This document shows positions 20,019 through 29,655 of a stretch of 64,000 nt of DNA, piece after piece (the stretch's first letter is position 1; each line of letters starts with the position of its first letter). The notes beneath the pieces are model-generated. The model had not been told where the DNA came from, did no database searches, and saw nothing but the letters and a program-made list of their open reading frames with translations. Position numbers and translations under genes: made by a program. The stretch is from Fodinicola feengrottensis (GTDB taxonomy: Bacteria; Actinomycetota; Actinomycetes; Mycobacteriales; HKI-0501), in contig NZ_WOTO01000021.1 of NCBI RefSeq assembly GCF_010993775.1, positions 1 to 64,000 of the forward strand. Direction: 5' to 3'.

Positions 20019-21478
20019 CGAGTGGCCGCCACTGCGGCGGCCGGCCCTTGCGCCTGCAAGATGTCAAGGAACTCAGTCGTACGAGCCAAAAACTCGGCGT
20101 CCGCGGCCAGCTCGGCACCGAAGAACTCCAGGAAAGCCGCCGCCACCTGCGCCGAGGTGCTGGCAACGGGCAATCCGCGCAGCCGATCCAGAGCCGGGTC
20201 GGTGATGAATTCAGCACCTGCCACCAGATGCCCGTCCAGTGGTGCGACACAACGCAAAAACGCGGCGACGGTCAGTGCCAGGAAATCCGGCATCCGGCCA
20301 GCGAGACGGTTTTCCCGTACGGACTCGGCGATCCGCTGCGGCAGCTTCAACGAACCGTCGGAGGCGACCTCGCTGGTACGGTGGCCGAGCGCGGCATTCC
20401 CGAACCTGCCAAACAACTCCTCCACATAGGACGGCAGGTCAATCCCTTGTGGCGCGGTGAAAGTCGGCAGATAGTCCTCGGTCATCACCCGTCGGGCGGC
20501 CTCCTCGATGAAGGGCACCCGGATCGCCTCGGCGATGAACGCCTGACCAGCCAGCAGTCCCAAATATGCGATAAGGCTGTGTGTTCCGTTCAACAGCCGC
20601 AGTTTCATCACCTCGTACGGCCCGACGTCGTCGGTGAAGATCGCGCCGCCGGCTTCCCACCGTGGCCGGCCGGCGGCGAAATTGTCTTCCAGCACCCACA
20701 TTCTGAATGGTTCGGCTGGCACCGGGATCGCGTCCACCACCCGCAGCTTCTCACTCACCAACGCCCGCACGGCCTCGGTGGTGGCCGGCACCATCCGGTC
20801 CGCCATCGTGCTCGGGAACCGTACGTGCGCGTCCACCCAGTCCAGCAGCGCCGGCACCCGCATCGCCTCCACGAACTCGCGCACCAACCGCCGCGTACGG
20901 CTGCCGTTGGACACCAGATTGTCGCAGCTCACCACCGTGATGCCGGACCCGCCGGCCAGCATCCGGCGGTGCAGGCCGCGGGCGATCAGGCCAATCGGGG
21001 TCCGCGGAGTGCTCGGATTTTCCAGGTCGTGCCGCACTTGCGCGGAGTCCACCGCGAGACCGAGGGTCTGCGGTGAGTACGAGTAGCCGCTCTCGGTCAC
21101 CGTCAGGGTGATCACCCGGGTGGCCGGCGCGGCGATCGCGGCGACCAGCGCGGCCGGGTCCTCGGCGGCGATCAGCAGTCCAGTGTGGACGGACGGGATC
21201 GATACCCGCACGCCCAGCGGCGAAAGCTCGGCCACCGAGTAGAGCAGGTCCTGCGCGGCCAACGCCGACACAACCGTACGCGACGAGTTGGCCGCGGCCA
21301 GGATTCCCCACGGCCCTGGCTCTTCATGCATCGCGGCTGACGTGTAAACAGCCTGGTGGGCGCGGTGAAAATTGCCCAGGCCAAGGTGCACGATCCCGGT
21401 TTGCGCCGGACGCGCCAACAGGCCGCGCCACCCGGCGACAGCGCGCCGAGACAGCCCTGGCAGGGCCGGGATCCTCAC
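20015..21478 (-). CDS. Mannitol dehydrogenase/fructuronate reductase family oxidoreductase
   Basis: This long-chain polyol dehydrogenase has 487 residues and an intact frame. The nucleotide-binding start is GIVHLGLGNFHRAHQAVYT. The central signature KLRLLNGTHSLIAYLG matches the family pattern with its catalytic Lys, and TVTESGY and VVSCDNLVSNG are conserved. Members interconvert mannitol, arabinitol, tagaturonate or fructuronate and ketoses. The sequence does not settle which. Its neighbours (MetE-like and CorA) give no pathway clue. Confidence 0.93.
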   Translation of the reverse strand: MRIPALPGLSRRAVAGWRGLLARPAQTGIVHLGLGNFHRAHQAVYTSAAMHEEPGPWGILAAANSSRTVVSALAAQDLLYSVAELSPLGVRVSIPSVHTGLLIAAEDPAALVAAIAAPATRVITLTVTESGYSYSPQTLGLAVDSAQVRHDLENPSTPRTPIGLIARGLHRRMLAGGSGITVVSCDNLVSNGSRTRRLVREFVEAMRVPALLDWVDAHVRFPSTMADRMVPATTEAVRALVSEKLRVVDAIPVPAEPFRMWVLEDNFAAGRPRWEAGGAIFTDDVGPYEVMKLRLLNGTHSLIAYLGLLAGQAFIAEAIRVPFIEEAARRVMTEDYLPTFTAPQGIDLPSYVEELFGRFGNAALGHRTSEVASDGSLKLPQRIAESVRENRLAGRMPDFLALTVAAFLRCVAPLDGHLVAGAEFITDPALDRLRGLPVASTSAQVAAAFLEFFGAELAADAEFLARTTEFLDILQAQGPAAAVAATR

Positions 21479-21487
21479 ACCCCCAGC

Positions 21488-21497
21488 CTAGTACTAC
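21488..21497. repeat. CTAGTACTAC short repeat in a gene junction
   Basis: CTAGTACTAC sits in the 35-bp gap between the start of the mannitol dehydrogenase gene and the stop of the CorA gene. It is identical to the left 10 bases of the palindrome at 20001, so the dehydrogenase gene is bracketed by this 10-mer. Its inner TAGTACTA is self-complementary. The function is unknown. Confidence 0.4.
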
Positions 21498-21513
21498 ATG
21501 TTCCGAGACCGCT

Positions 21514-22669
21514 TCACAGCCAGTCGCGGCGTTTGAACACCACGTAAAGCGTGCAACAGACGACCAACATCAACATCACCGCGAACGGATATCCGGCGAC
21601 CCAGTGCAATTCCGGCATCACGTCGAAATTCATCCCGTACACCGTGCCGATCAAGGTCGGCGCGAACAGGATCGCGGCCCAGGAAGAAATCTTCTTCACC
21701 TGGTCGTTCTGCGCGAAGCTGATCTCGGCCAGATGTTTCATCTCCTCGTTCTGTGCCTGGCTGACCAGGGTGGCGTTGATCGTCAGAATGTCGCTGAGCA
21801 TCTGCCGGAAACCGTCCACCCGCTCCGCAACAGTCGTCGCGTGGTCGGCGACATCTCGCAGGTAGCGGCGCAGCTCCTCGTCCGTGCCGTATTTGTCGAA
21901 ACCCCGCGGACAGGCCCTCGAGCATCTGCAGGAGCGGCCGGGTGGCCCGCTGGAACTCGATAACCTCACCGGACAGGTCGTAGATGCGCCGGGACACTTT
22001 GGGGTCGCCGCTGAAAACCTCGGTCTCGATCTCGTCGATGTCGTTCTGCAGTCCGGCCACGACCGGCGCGTAGCCGTCGACGACGGTGTCCATGATCGCG
22101 TAGAGAACCGCTTCGGGACCCAGTCGCAGCAGGTCAGGGTCGTGTTCCATGCGCCGTCTCACGGCCGCGAGATTCGGCGCCTCGCTGTGCCGTACGGTCA
22201 GCACGAAGTCCGGGCCGATGAAGACGTGCAGTTCGCCGAACTCCACCTTCTCGGTCTCATCCTGGTAGCGAGCCGCCCGCAGCACCACGAAAAGCGTGTC
22301 GCCGTAACGCTCCAGCTTCGGCCGCTGGTGCGCGGTGATCGCGTCCTCCACCGCCAACTCGTGCAGCCCGAACTCCTCGGCGGCGGACATCACCTGTGCC
22401 TCGGCCGGCCGGTAGAGACCGATCCACGCCATGCTGCCCGGCTTGTCGGACAACACCTGATACGTGTCCGCGAGGGTCGGCGGCGAATTGGTCCGCTGGC
22501 CGTCGAGATAGACAGCGCTGTCGATCACGCTCTTCTCGACCGGCGGACAGCGCCGCTCGTCGGCTGGCTCCAGCTGATGCTCGGGCGTGAGCGAATGCGC
22601 ACCGTTGGCCGCGTACGCGACCGGCTGGGTTTTCTTGGGCAACAACACGCGCAGGCGATTAGTCATCAT
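21514..22669 (-). CDS. corA: CorA-family Mg2+/Co2+ transporter (frameshifted)
   Basis: This membrane channel for Mg2+ has about 385 residues. The large cytoplasmic domain comes first (SMAWIGLYRPAEAQVMSAAE, ELAVEDAITAHQRPKLERYG). Two C-terminal helices follow, with the signature GMN in IGTVYGMNFDVMPELHW and a basic end (FKRRDW). The frame changes at AAA 21899-21901; with AA the sequence reads MLEGLSAGFDKYGTDEELRR as expected. About 250 bp upstream, toward kynA, I see no gene. Confidence 0.9.
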
Positions 22670-22920
22670 CGAAATGCCTTCTTCGCGGTGACGAGGGACG
22701 GCGACTATGCCGACCGCATCAGCGGCAGCTTTCGTGGGCAGGGGAAAAGCCCACGGGTGTGCGAGGAGATGTGTCGGGCAGTTTCAGCGACAACTAGGAG
22801 GTTGACTCGGCATGACGAGCCCCACCTCCTCATCCTCGAAAGGCACTGGTCACGCCGGTTCTGGCCCGGCGGCCCCGGCAAGCATACTGCTACCGAGTGA
22901 AGCCGTACGCGCGATATCGG

Positions 22921-23775
22921 TCACCGTCCGATTTCGGTCCGGACGGACAGGATCTCCGGGAAGAAGGTCAGGTCCAGCGCGGCCCGCAGGAACGCCACTC
23001 CGCTGGAGCCGCCGGTGCCCGGTTTGAAGCCAATCACTCGTTCGACGGTCTTCATGTGCCGAAAGCGCCAGAGCTGGAAACTCTCTTCGACGTCGATGAG
23101 TTCCTCACACGTCTCGTACTCGGGCCAGAACTCCTGCCGATTCTCGTAGATCCGCTTGAGCACCGGCACCAGCCGGGGTTGCGGTTGGTACGCCTGCGAA
23201 ACGTCCCGTTCCAAAATGTCTGGTGGCACATTGTGTCCGTGCCGGCCCAAATAGCGCAGAAACTCATCGTAAAGGCTCGGGGTGTGCAGGGCGGCGCGTA
23301 CCAACTCCTGGGCTGGCGGGTCGTACTCGAAAACGTCCACCATGTCGGCATTTTTGTTACCCAGCAGGAATTCCACCAGCCGATACTGCACCGACTGAAA
23401 TCCCGACGAACGCCCCAGGAATCGACGGAATTCGGCATACTCGATCGGGGTCAGGGTGGCCAACACAGCCCATTGCTCGAAGAGCTGACGCTGGATGTGC
23501 TTGATCCGGGCCAACAACTTCAGCGTCTGCGCCAGGTCGTCGGCGGCCAGATGTGTGAGCGCGGCCCGCAACTCGTGAATGAGCAGTTTCATCCACAGTT
23601 CGGAGGTTTGGTGCTGGATAATGAAAAGCATCTCGTCGTGATGTTCCGGCACGCTGACCGGATGCTGCGCCCCGAGCAGCGTGTCCAGGTCCAGATACCT
23701 GCCATAGGTCATCGACTCGGCCAGATCGCGGTGCACGCCACCTTCGATCTGCCGCTGGTTCGACTCCACTGCCAT
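22921..23775 (-). CDS. kynA: Tryptophan 2,3-dioxygenase
   Basis: This haem enzyme opens the indole ring of L-tryptophan to N-formylkynurenine, the first step of the kynurenine pathway. The frame is intact at 284 residues. Conserved blocks are [32 protein letters not shown] (substrate and haem pocket), [15 protein letters not shown], and [13 protein letters not shown] followed by [18 protein letters not shown] ribosome site precedes the ATG. It lies 24 bp after the LLM oxidoreductase gene and is the last gene of that operon. No kynureninase or formamidase gene is present in the window. Confidence 0.95.
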   Translation of the reverse strand: MAVESNQRQIEGGVHRDLAESMTYGRYLDLDTLLGAQHPVSVPEHHDEMLFIIQHQTSELWMKLLIHELRAALTHLAADDLAQTLKLLARIKHIQRQLFEQWAVLATLTPIEYAEFRRFLGRSSGFQSVQYRLVEFLLGNKNADMVDVFEYDPPAQELVRAALHTPSLYDEFLRYLGRHGHNVPPDILERDVSQAYQPQPRLVPVLKRIYENRQEFWPEYETCEELIDVEESFQLWRFRHMKTVERVIGFKPGTGGSSGVAFLRAALDLTFFPEILSVRTEIGR

Positions 23776-23799
23776 GCCGGCCCCCTTCGCTCTTGTGCC

Positions 23800-24763
23800 T
23801 CATCGTCGCAGGCGCGGGACAACCTCGGCGCCCAGCAGGTGCACGCCACGCTCGTCGCTGAGGCCGTGTGGCGTACCGAACTCGACCCTCGCCGCGCCCG
23901 CGTCGATCACCGCGCGCGCACGCGCGGCCACCTCCGCGGGGGTGCCGGCGAAGGCGAAGAGGTCCAGGAGCTCGTCCGGGTACGCGCGCGCCAGCCGCCT
24001 CCGACTCCCCCGCCGTGACCAGAGCCTGCATCCGTACGAGCAGGTCAACGGGCACCTGCACGGTGGAGTCCAGCTCGGCGACCACGGGCAGGTAAGTGGC
24101 CACCTCTGTCTTGGCCCTGGCCCGCGCGGCGGCGCCGTCGGTGTCGACGACGGTGACCGCCCCGACCACCAAGGCGCTGGACTTCAGGCGCTTGCGCATC
24201 CGAGCGACCACCGCCGGGTTCGTGGTCCCGCCGATCTTCACCTCGTCCGCGAGCCCGTCGGCGAACGCGGCCGTACGCTCCCCCCAGGTGCCGATCAGCA
24301 GCGGCGGCCGCGGCCTGCGCACGGCGTATCGCAGTCGTACGTCCGGAGCCAGCTGGAAGATCTCGCCGTGATATCCGTCGGTTTTGCCTTCCATCAACCG
24401 ATAAATCACCTCGACGGCCTCGCGGAGGTGGCTGATGGGACGCGGCTGCTCAATGCCGACATCTCCCAGCCACGAGCCGCGGGCAAGCCCGAGATAGGCG
24501 CGGCCGTTGGACGCGAGGTCAAGCGCGGCCAGCTGGCCGGCGATCTCGTACGGATGCAGGGAATACGGGTTCCAGCAAGCGGCCCCCAGCCGGACCCGAT
24601 CGGTCACCCGAGCCATTTCCAGCAGGGCCAGAATCGGCGGCTGGAACATCAGATCGCTGAACACGCTGAGCACGTCGATGTCGTACGACTCGGCCGCCTG
24701 GGCGAGCTGAGCGTACGTCTGCGGGGATTTGTCGCTCTGGAAAGCCAATCCGATCTTGGTCAC
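23800..24763 (-). CDS. LLM-class (probably F420-dependent) oxidoreductase (frameshifted)
   Basis: This is a luciferase-like/5,10-methylene-tetrahydromethanopterin-reductase fold protein of about 320 residues. It opens TKIGLAFQSDKSPQTYAQLA and contains DRVRLGAACWNPYSLHPYEI, RAYLGLARGSWLGD and PPLLIGTWGERTAAFADG, all typical. The frame changes near 24005, after which the C-terminus (RRLARAYPDELLDLFAFAGT, VHLLGAEVVPRLRR) is clear. GTG 24763 overlaps the stop of the TIGR04076 gene (GTGA) with AGAGGA upstream, so the pair is coupled. The cofactor (F420 or FMN) and the substrate are inferences. Its position between the symporter and kynA implies use of an imported substrate. Confidence 0.87.
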
Positions 24764-25080
24764 GTCAGGTCCTCTGTGGACAGTCGGCATCGGCCAGTCC
24801 GCTCTATTCGCATGATCAACCGCTCTTCCGGGTCTGGGCAGGCAACTAGATTGTCCCGCTCCAGCCAGTCACCATCGGGGAGCTGGCGCTGTTTGGCCGG
24901 CAACAACGGAAGGACGGACTGTAGGGCGTACACACAGAAATGTTTGCCTTCCGGGATCCGCAGCTCGTTGCTGTTGACCAGCTCGAAAAAGTCGCCGACC
25001 GCGAGCCCACAGACCGGCCGTCCCTGGACCTCGTCAACAGTTACTCGCAGGTTGTAAAGCTCGGTCACCGGTTCGGTCAT
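24760..25080 (-). CDS. TIGR04076 family protein
   Basis: This is a 106-residue protein with the frame intact. It shows the family's layout: YNLRVTVDEVQGRPVCGLAVGD, then FFELVNSNELRIPEGKHFC, ALQSVLPLL, a LPDGDWLE acidic patch, and ACPDPEERLIMRIER at the end. The family's function is not known; members are small, often Cys-containing, and sit beside redox enzymes. It overlaps the symporter stop (ATGA) and the LLM gene start (GTGA), so it is translated as part of this operon. Confidence 0.85.
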   Translation of the reverse strand: MTEPVTELYNLRVTVDEVQGRPVCGLAVGDFFELVNSNELRIPEGKHFCVYALQSVLPLLPAKQRQLPDGDWLERDNLVACPDPEERLIMRIERTGRCRLSTEDLT

Positions 25081-26549
25081 GCCGCCACCTTCTGTTCCAC
25101 GCCAACGGCGATCGCGTCCCGGTCCGGTGCCGGCGTGAGCAGGCTGACGATGACCGTGACCGCCGCGTTGACAAGCATCGCGATCAAACCTGGTTCCCAG
25201 TCCGGCAGCGCGGCGGCCCAGAAGGCTTTCGCGAAAGGAGCCAACAAGGCCACGAAACCCACCACGATTCCGGCCAGCACACCCACCGCCGTCACACGTT
25301 TCCACAGGAAGCCGAGGAAAACACCGGGCGCGAGCATGCCGATCGCCGAATACGCGGACAGCAGGATCGTGACGAGCGACAAGTTCTGGGCCAGGGTCAA
25401 CCACACTGCCACGGCCGCGAACCCCACCATCGAGAGCCGCGAGATCCATAGGGTCGCCTGGTCGGACAGGCCGGGCCGAAAGTGGCACAATCACGTTGCG
25501 GGCGAACAGAGAACCGGACGTGAGCAGCAGAACCGAGCCGGGCGCGAGGGCCAACAGGAAGCCGGTGCCAGCGACCAACCCGAGCACCCACGGCGGATAT
25601 TTGTCCGAGACGAACTGCAAAAGGGCCGCGTTCAGGTCACCGCCGGCAGGTTTCGTACGGGCCACCAAGGCGCCGAAGCCGAGCAGGATAATAAAGAAGT
25701 AGGCCAGCGAGTAAAGCGGCTGCCAGATCGCGTTCCGCCGGATCGAGGTGCCCGTACGCGCCGCGTAAGCGACCTGGAAGAGATGCGGGAACACCCAGTT
25801 TCCCAGCGCCACGTTCAGCCCCGAGGTGATCAGCCAGATCGTGGTCGTCGTCGAGGACGGATCCAGACCGGGGAATTTCCCGATGCCCGGATGTTGCTGT
25901 TCGGCGAGCCGGAACACGTCCCAGATCGAGGTGGCGCCGACCCGACTGGCCACCATCACCGAGAGCACGACCACCGCCACGATCATCAGGATGTCCTTGA
26001 CCGCGGCCGACAAAGCCGCCGCACGCAGCCCGGAGACGAAAACGAAGAGAATCATGAGGATGCCGGCGACCAGCACCGCGCCGGTCGGTGAGAGCGTGCT
26101 GCCCAGGGTCAGCCGAACGATCAAACCGAGGCTGACGAGCTGAATCTGCACGTACACCACCAAAGCGGCTATACCCACGAGTCCCACCACCACGCCAAGC
26201 CACTTGGCCTGGTAGCGGGCGGCGAAGAAGTCCGACTGGGTGATCAGGCCGTGTTTGCGGCCGGCTGCCCAGATTTTCGGCATCAGCCAGTAGCCGATGG
26301 CATAGCTGAGCGACACCGACGTGAAAGCCAGATAGGCCGGCGCGCCGAGCGCCCAGGCGTACCCGGAAATTCCCAGCACGGCGAAGGTCGTGTAAACCTC
26401 GCCGGCATTCATGAACCAGAACAGCACCGAACCGAAACGACGGCCGCCGACAGCCCACTCGGTCATGCTGGTTCGCCTTTGGCCCGCGAAAATCCGATCG
26501 CGGCGACGCCGGTACCCAGCACGATCAGCAAGAAGATCGTGATGGTCAT
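25077..26549 (-). CDS. Sodium:solute symporter (SSS family, frameshifted)
   Basis: This is a permease of about 490 residues in the SSS family. The first helix (ITIFLLIVLGTGVAAIGFSR) is in one frame and ends at AKGEPA. A one-base deficit near 26466 then puts MTEWAVGGRRFGSVLFW into another frame, and a further change near 25487 leads to the last four helices (LWISRLSMVGFAAVAVWLTL). The join AKGEPA-MTEWAVGG matches the continuous family pattern. The ATG at 26549 overlaps the DUF3311 stop. SSS transporters with a DUF3311 partner usually move carboxylates or amino acids. Tryptophan or an indole acid would fit the kynA gene downstream. Confidence 0.87.
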
Positions 26550-26794
26550 CGCGGGTCGTCCAGTGGTACGTCCTCTTCGGCCGCCACACCGGATCGCTGG
26601 TCCAGCCAGAAAACGACACCAATAACCACCGACGCGAAGACCACCCCCAGCAGCTGCCAGAGCATCGGGAACGGAATGTTGAACGGCGCGTACCGAACGT
26701 TGTTGACGGCTGGCGCGAGCGCGAGCTGCCAGATGAACGGGAGGACGAGCAGCCACCGGTACGGGTGCCGGGTGGCCTTCGCGGTTGCTGCCAT
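26546..26794 (-). CDS. DUF3311 small membrane protein, symporter partner
   Basis: This is an 82-residue protein with two predicted helices (WLLVLPFIWQLALAPAVNN; MLWQLLGVVFASVVIGVVFW) and an acidic tail. The fold and context match DUF3311 proteins, which sit directly before SSS symporters and are thought to be an accessory subunit. ATG 26794 has GGGGAG 5 nt upstream; an upstream in-frame ATG at 26842 lacks such a site and lies inside the operator. It is the first gene of the operon. Confidence 0.87.
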   Translation of the reverse strand: MAATAKATRHPYRWLLVLPFIWQLALAPAVNNVRYAPFNIPFPMLWQLLGVVFASVVIGVVFWLDQRSGVAAEEDVPLDDPR

Positions 26795-26827
26795 GAGATC
26801 TCCCCATCGGGGCCGGCCGGTGCGTAG

Positions 26828-26850
26828 AGTGTGCACTTTCACTGCACACT
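26828..26850. promoter_or_regulatory. Inverted-repeat operator between the symporter operon and the XRE-cupin gene
   Basis: AGTGTGCA and TGCACACT are perfect 8-bp arms around a 7-bp spacer (CTTTCAC). The site lies 33 bp upstream of the DUF3311 start and 57 bp upstream of the regulator start, in a divergent gap, and is followed by an AT-rich stretch (ACTATTTATCCATGTAA). It is a good candidate site for the XRE-cupin regulator controlling both directions. Confidence 0.68.
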
Positions 26851-26907
26851 ATTTATCCATGTAACCAATCCGTCAAGGGTTGTGAAGTCTGACTGCAGGG
26901 AGCGGCG

Positions 26908-27450
26908 ATGATCGGATCTCAGCTGCGTGAGCTGCGTACGCGCCGCGGCCTCAGCCTGCGGGAGCTGGCCGCGCAAGCCGGCGTCGTCTCGGCGACCCTG
27001 CTGAGCCAGGTGGAGCGGGGCGTCACCGAGCCCAGCCTCACCACCCTGCGGCGCTTGGCCGACGTTTTCGGCGAGTCGGTCGCCTCGCTCTTCGAGGACG
27101 ACCAGGCGCCGGCCGTCTGGGTGAGCCGGCCAGGTGAGCGCTCGAGTTTGATGGGCCCGCGGGGAAAAGTCCGGTACGAGCGGTTGACGCCCGGCAATGG
27201 GCAGCTGGAGGTTCTCGGGGAATCCTGGTGCCAGGCGAGGTAAGCAGTGACGAGTTGTGGAGCCACGCATCGGTTGAATGCGCGGTCGTCCTCTCCGGCG
27301 TACTCACTGTCGACATCAGACACGTGGCCTATTCCGTCGAATCAGGCGAATCCATCACCTTCGACGCGCGCACCAGCCGCACCGGTATCGCAACGCCGAC
27401 GACAGCGATGTCGAGTTCCTCATCTCGGTCACGCCCCCCCCAACCCATAG
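26908..27450 (+). CDS. XRE-cupin transcriptional regulator (frameshifted)
   Basis: This is a regulator of about 180 residues. The N-terminal XRE helix-turn-helix (GSQLRELRTRRGLSLRELAA, SATLLSQVERGVTEPSLTTL) is followed by a small cupin sensor domain (VLSGVLTVDIRHVAYSVESG, YRNADDSDVEFLISVTPP). Breaks are near 27225 and near 27375. A third is in the C8 run at 27434-27441, where one more C would give a PPPNP-stop end at TAG 27450. XRE-cupin proteins usually sense a pathway metabolite and govern a neighbouring uptake or catabolic operon. Here that is the divergent symporter-LLM-kynA operon. Confidence 0.82.
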
Positions 27451-27531
27451 GAACAAAGTCCGACGGATAGCGAAAATCCGGACCCCCCTATCACCCGTAC
27501 CCAAAGTACGTGGCTCGGCGGCGGCCAAGCG

Positions 27532-28423
27532 TCACATCAGCAGGGCGGGCCGGATCGTACGGCCGCGGCCACCCGCGGCGGCGCCGGCCTCGGCCAGCAG
27601 GATCGTGTAATGGTTGGTGCCCGGGAGCGTACGCACCGGCATCCGCTGGGCGATCGGCGTCGGATCTGGATAGAGCGGCACCGGCTGGTCCAGTAATCCT
27701 CTTTCGGCGCGTAGGAAAACCGCGTCGTGCCTCAGCCGCGTCCAGGCGTCTTCGGGCGAGCCGCCTTCCAGCAAGTCGAGCGAATCGGCAGCTACCGCGT
27801 CGGCATTCACCTTGCTGCGCAAGGAAGGTTCCAGGCCGGTGAGGTCATAGTCCACATAGGACTGGATGGCCGCATTCCAGTCCCGCAGTGCCGGATGGGC
27901 CTGCCAATACTCGGTATAGGCCTGCCGACTGGGAAAACGCATCTCCAGCCGCTGCACAGCCGGACCCAACACGGCCGCGATCCGGTCGGTCCTGTGCGGT
28001 GTCCCCCGGCGGCACCGGGGCCGGCGGGCCGCCGTCGACCAGGACCAGCCGGCGAACCCGGTCCGGATGCCGATCCGCCAGCACCACAGCCACAAAACCG
28101 CCCATCGAGTGCCCGGCCACCACCACGTTCGCGGCGCCGAGGCTCGCCAGCACCGCCGCGCAGTCGTCCGCGTGCTGGGCCATCCCGTACGGCCCGGACA
28201 CCTCGCCACTGCCGCCGCGGCCACGCAGGTCGAGGCCGATGACCGTGCCGGTCCCCATCCCGTTTCCATCGCCGGCAACCCGTTCGGCGACCAGCGACCA
28301 GGCCAGGTGAGAGCCAGTAATGCCATGCACCAGCAGAGTGGCCGGCTCACCCACCCCCCAAATTCCCACCGTGAGGAAGCCGCCGTTGACCGGTACCTCA
28401 ACCCGTCTGTACGGCGCACTCAT
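27532..28423 (-). CDS. Alpha/beta hydrolase (frameshifted)
   Basis: This is an alpha/beta-fold hydrolase of about 297 residues. The oxyanion region is LLVHGITGSHLAWS, and the nucleophile elbow G-H-S-M-G-G lies in VVVAGHSMGGFVAV. The catalytic His is probably in LPGTNHYTILL and the acid lies before it. The frame changes near 27995-28010, after DGGPPAPVPPGD. It stands alone between the XRE-cupin gene and a divergent lipoprotein gene, so the substrate is unknown. Confidence 0.85.
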
Positions 28424-28482
28424 CGCGACTGTCCACTGTGGTCAGTGGGGCGGCCGTCCCAAGAGCCCTTTAGACTTGGCAC

Positions 28483-28827
28483 ATGCACTCCGTCCGCAAC
28501 AGTCGGTCATCGGCAGTCGTCGTCCTGCTCGCCAGCCTAGTCCTAGCGTTTGGCGCCGGCTGCGGCTCCGCCGGAAACGGCGTCGGCACCAGCTGCACCA
28601 CCAGCGGTTGCACTGTCACCTTTGATCAGGGCGTCAACGCCGAGGCCAACATCCTTGGTGTGAAGGCGAAACTCGTCGACGTGCGGGGCCAGCAGGTCAC
28701 CATCGAGGTGGCCGGCCACCGGGTCAACCTGACCGCCGGCGCGCCCCCGATCGAGGTGGGCGGGCTGCGAGTCTCGGTCCAGGAAATCACCGCCAAGAAC
28801 GTCGTCGTACACATCGCTCAGTCCTAG
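28483..28827 (+). CDS. Small secreted lipoprotein of unknown function
   Basis: This is a 114-residue protein with the frame intact. A type II signal peptide (SSAVVVLLASLVLAFGAGC) places the lipidated Cys at about residue 27. The mature part is rich in Val and Gly with two further Cys residues (SCTTSGC) and a beta-rich pattern. I recognise no family. The stop codon (TCC TAG) forms a CTAG about 5 bp before the second MITE. Confidence 0.75.
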   Translation: MHSVRNSRSSAVVVLLASLVLAFGAGCGSAGNGVGTSCTTSGCTVTFDQGVNAEANILGVKAKLVDVRGQQVTIEVAGHRVNLTAGAPPIEVGGLRVSVQEITAKNVVVHIAQS

Positions 28828-28831
28828 GCGC

Positions 28832-28998
28832 CTAGGCAGTGTCTGGTTATTCCGGGGGGATGAGAGTCGAGATCCAGAAGTTGGCTGCTGGTGCCGTGGG
28901 GAAGCCTTCATAGCAGCGCTATGGGGGCTTTCCCACGGTGCCTGCAGGCGGCTTCTGGGCTCGGCTATCGCCCGGCGGAATAACCAGACACTGCCTAG
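28832..28998. mobile_element. Foldback MITE 2 (167 bp)
   Basis: It begins CTAGGCAGTGTCTGGTTA and ends with the exact inverse; the terminal inverted repeats are identical over 23 bp. Inside, the two arms pair almost to the centre, meeting at CATAG...CTATG around 28910-28921. The box GATGAGAGTCGAGATCCA is shared with MITE 3 except for one base. It lies between the lipoprotein gene and the VOC gene, and its right-hand CTAG supplies the TAG stop codon of the VOC gene. No coding capacity. Confidence 0.88.
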
Positions 28999-29639
28999 TC
29001 GCGCGCCTGCCAGGTGCAGACGCATACCTCATTTCCCTCGGCGTCGGCCAGAATCCAGAAAGCTGGGGCTCTGTCGTCGGAGACCAGCACCCCGCCGGCG
29101 GCCAGCGCTGCCGCGATCCGGTCATCCGCTTCGTCGTGCGGGACCGAGATGTCGAAGTGGATGCGGTTGCGCTGCTGGCGCGGCTCGGTCATCCGCTGGA
29201 ACCAGATCGTTGGGCCCTGCCCGAGCGGGTCGAACACCTCCTTGCCATCAGCCTCATACCCCATCACCGCTGCCCAGAACGGCATGATCGCTGGGATGTC
29301 CAGGGCGTCGATGGCCACTTCGAGCAACTGCACGGACCGCGGCCCGGCCCCGCCGACCGGCACCGCCGCGGCGATCCGCCGGGCCAGCTCGACCTCGGCT
29401 TCGGTGCCGCCCTGGCCCGCAGGTGGCCGCACGACGACCGTCACCCCGGAATCGTCGACGGCCAACTGAACCCGCTCGTCACCGTCGACCGCGGCCACGA
29501 CCTTCGCCGCTGTTCCCACCGCTTCGGTGAGGGACTCCGCTCGTACGAACGTCTCCAGGCAGTTCAGCACCAACCGCCAGCCGAGCCCGGTCACCGCGTC
29601 GGACAGCTGCTTCCTCGTCAACTCGCCATTTTGCGTCAT
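28995..29639 (-). CDS. VOC-family protein with N-terminal pterin-dehydratase-like domain
   Basis: This is a protein of about 214 residues. The first part (about 1-100: TRKQLSDAVTGLGWRLVLNC, VAAVDGDERVQLAVDDSG) resembles pterin-4a-carbinolamine dehydratase. The second is a glyoxalase-like VOC domain (LLEVAIDALDIPAIMPFWAA, GPTIWFQRMTEP, NRIHFDISVP, GNEVCVCTW). Such fusions are common in actinobacteria and their role is unknown. Its frame continues without a stop into the AraC gene upstream (see that entry). ATG 29639 is my choice; ATG 29648 is possible. The stop codon is inside the MITE end. Confidence 0.8.
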   Translation of the reverse strand: MTQNGELTRKQLSDAVTGLGWRLVLNCLETFVRAESLTEAVGTAAKVVAAVDGDERVQLAVDDSGVTVVVRPPAGQGGTEAEVELARRIAAAVPVGGAGPRSVQLLEVAIDALDIPAIMPFWAAVMGYEADGKEVFDPLGQGPTIWFQRMTEPRQQRNRIHFDISVPHDEADDRIAAALAAGGVLVSDDRAPAFWILADAEGNEVCVCTWQARD

Positions 29640-29655
29640 GACCCTCATCTTGCCG

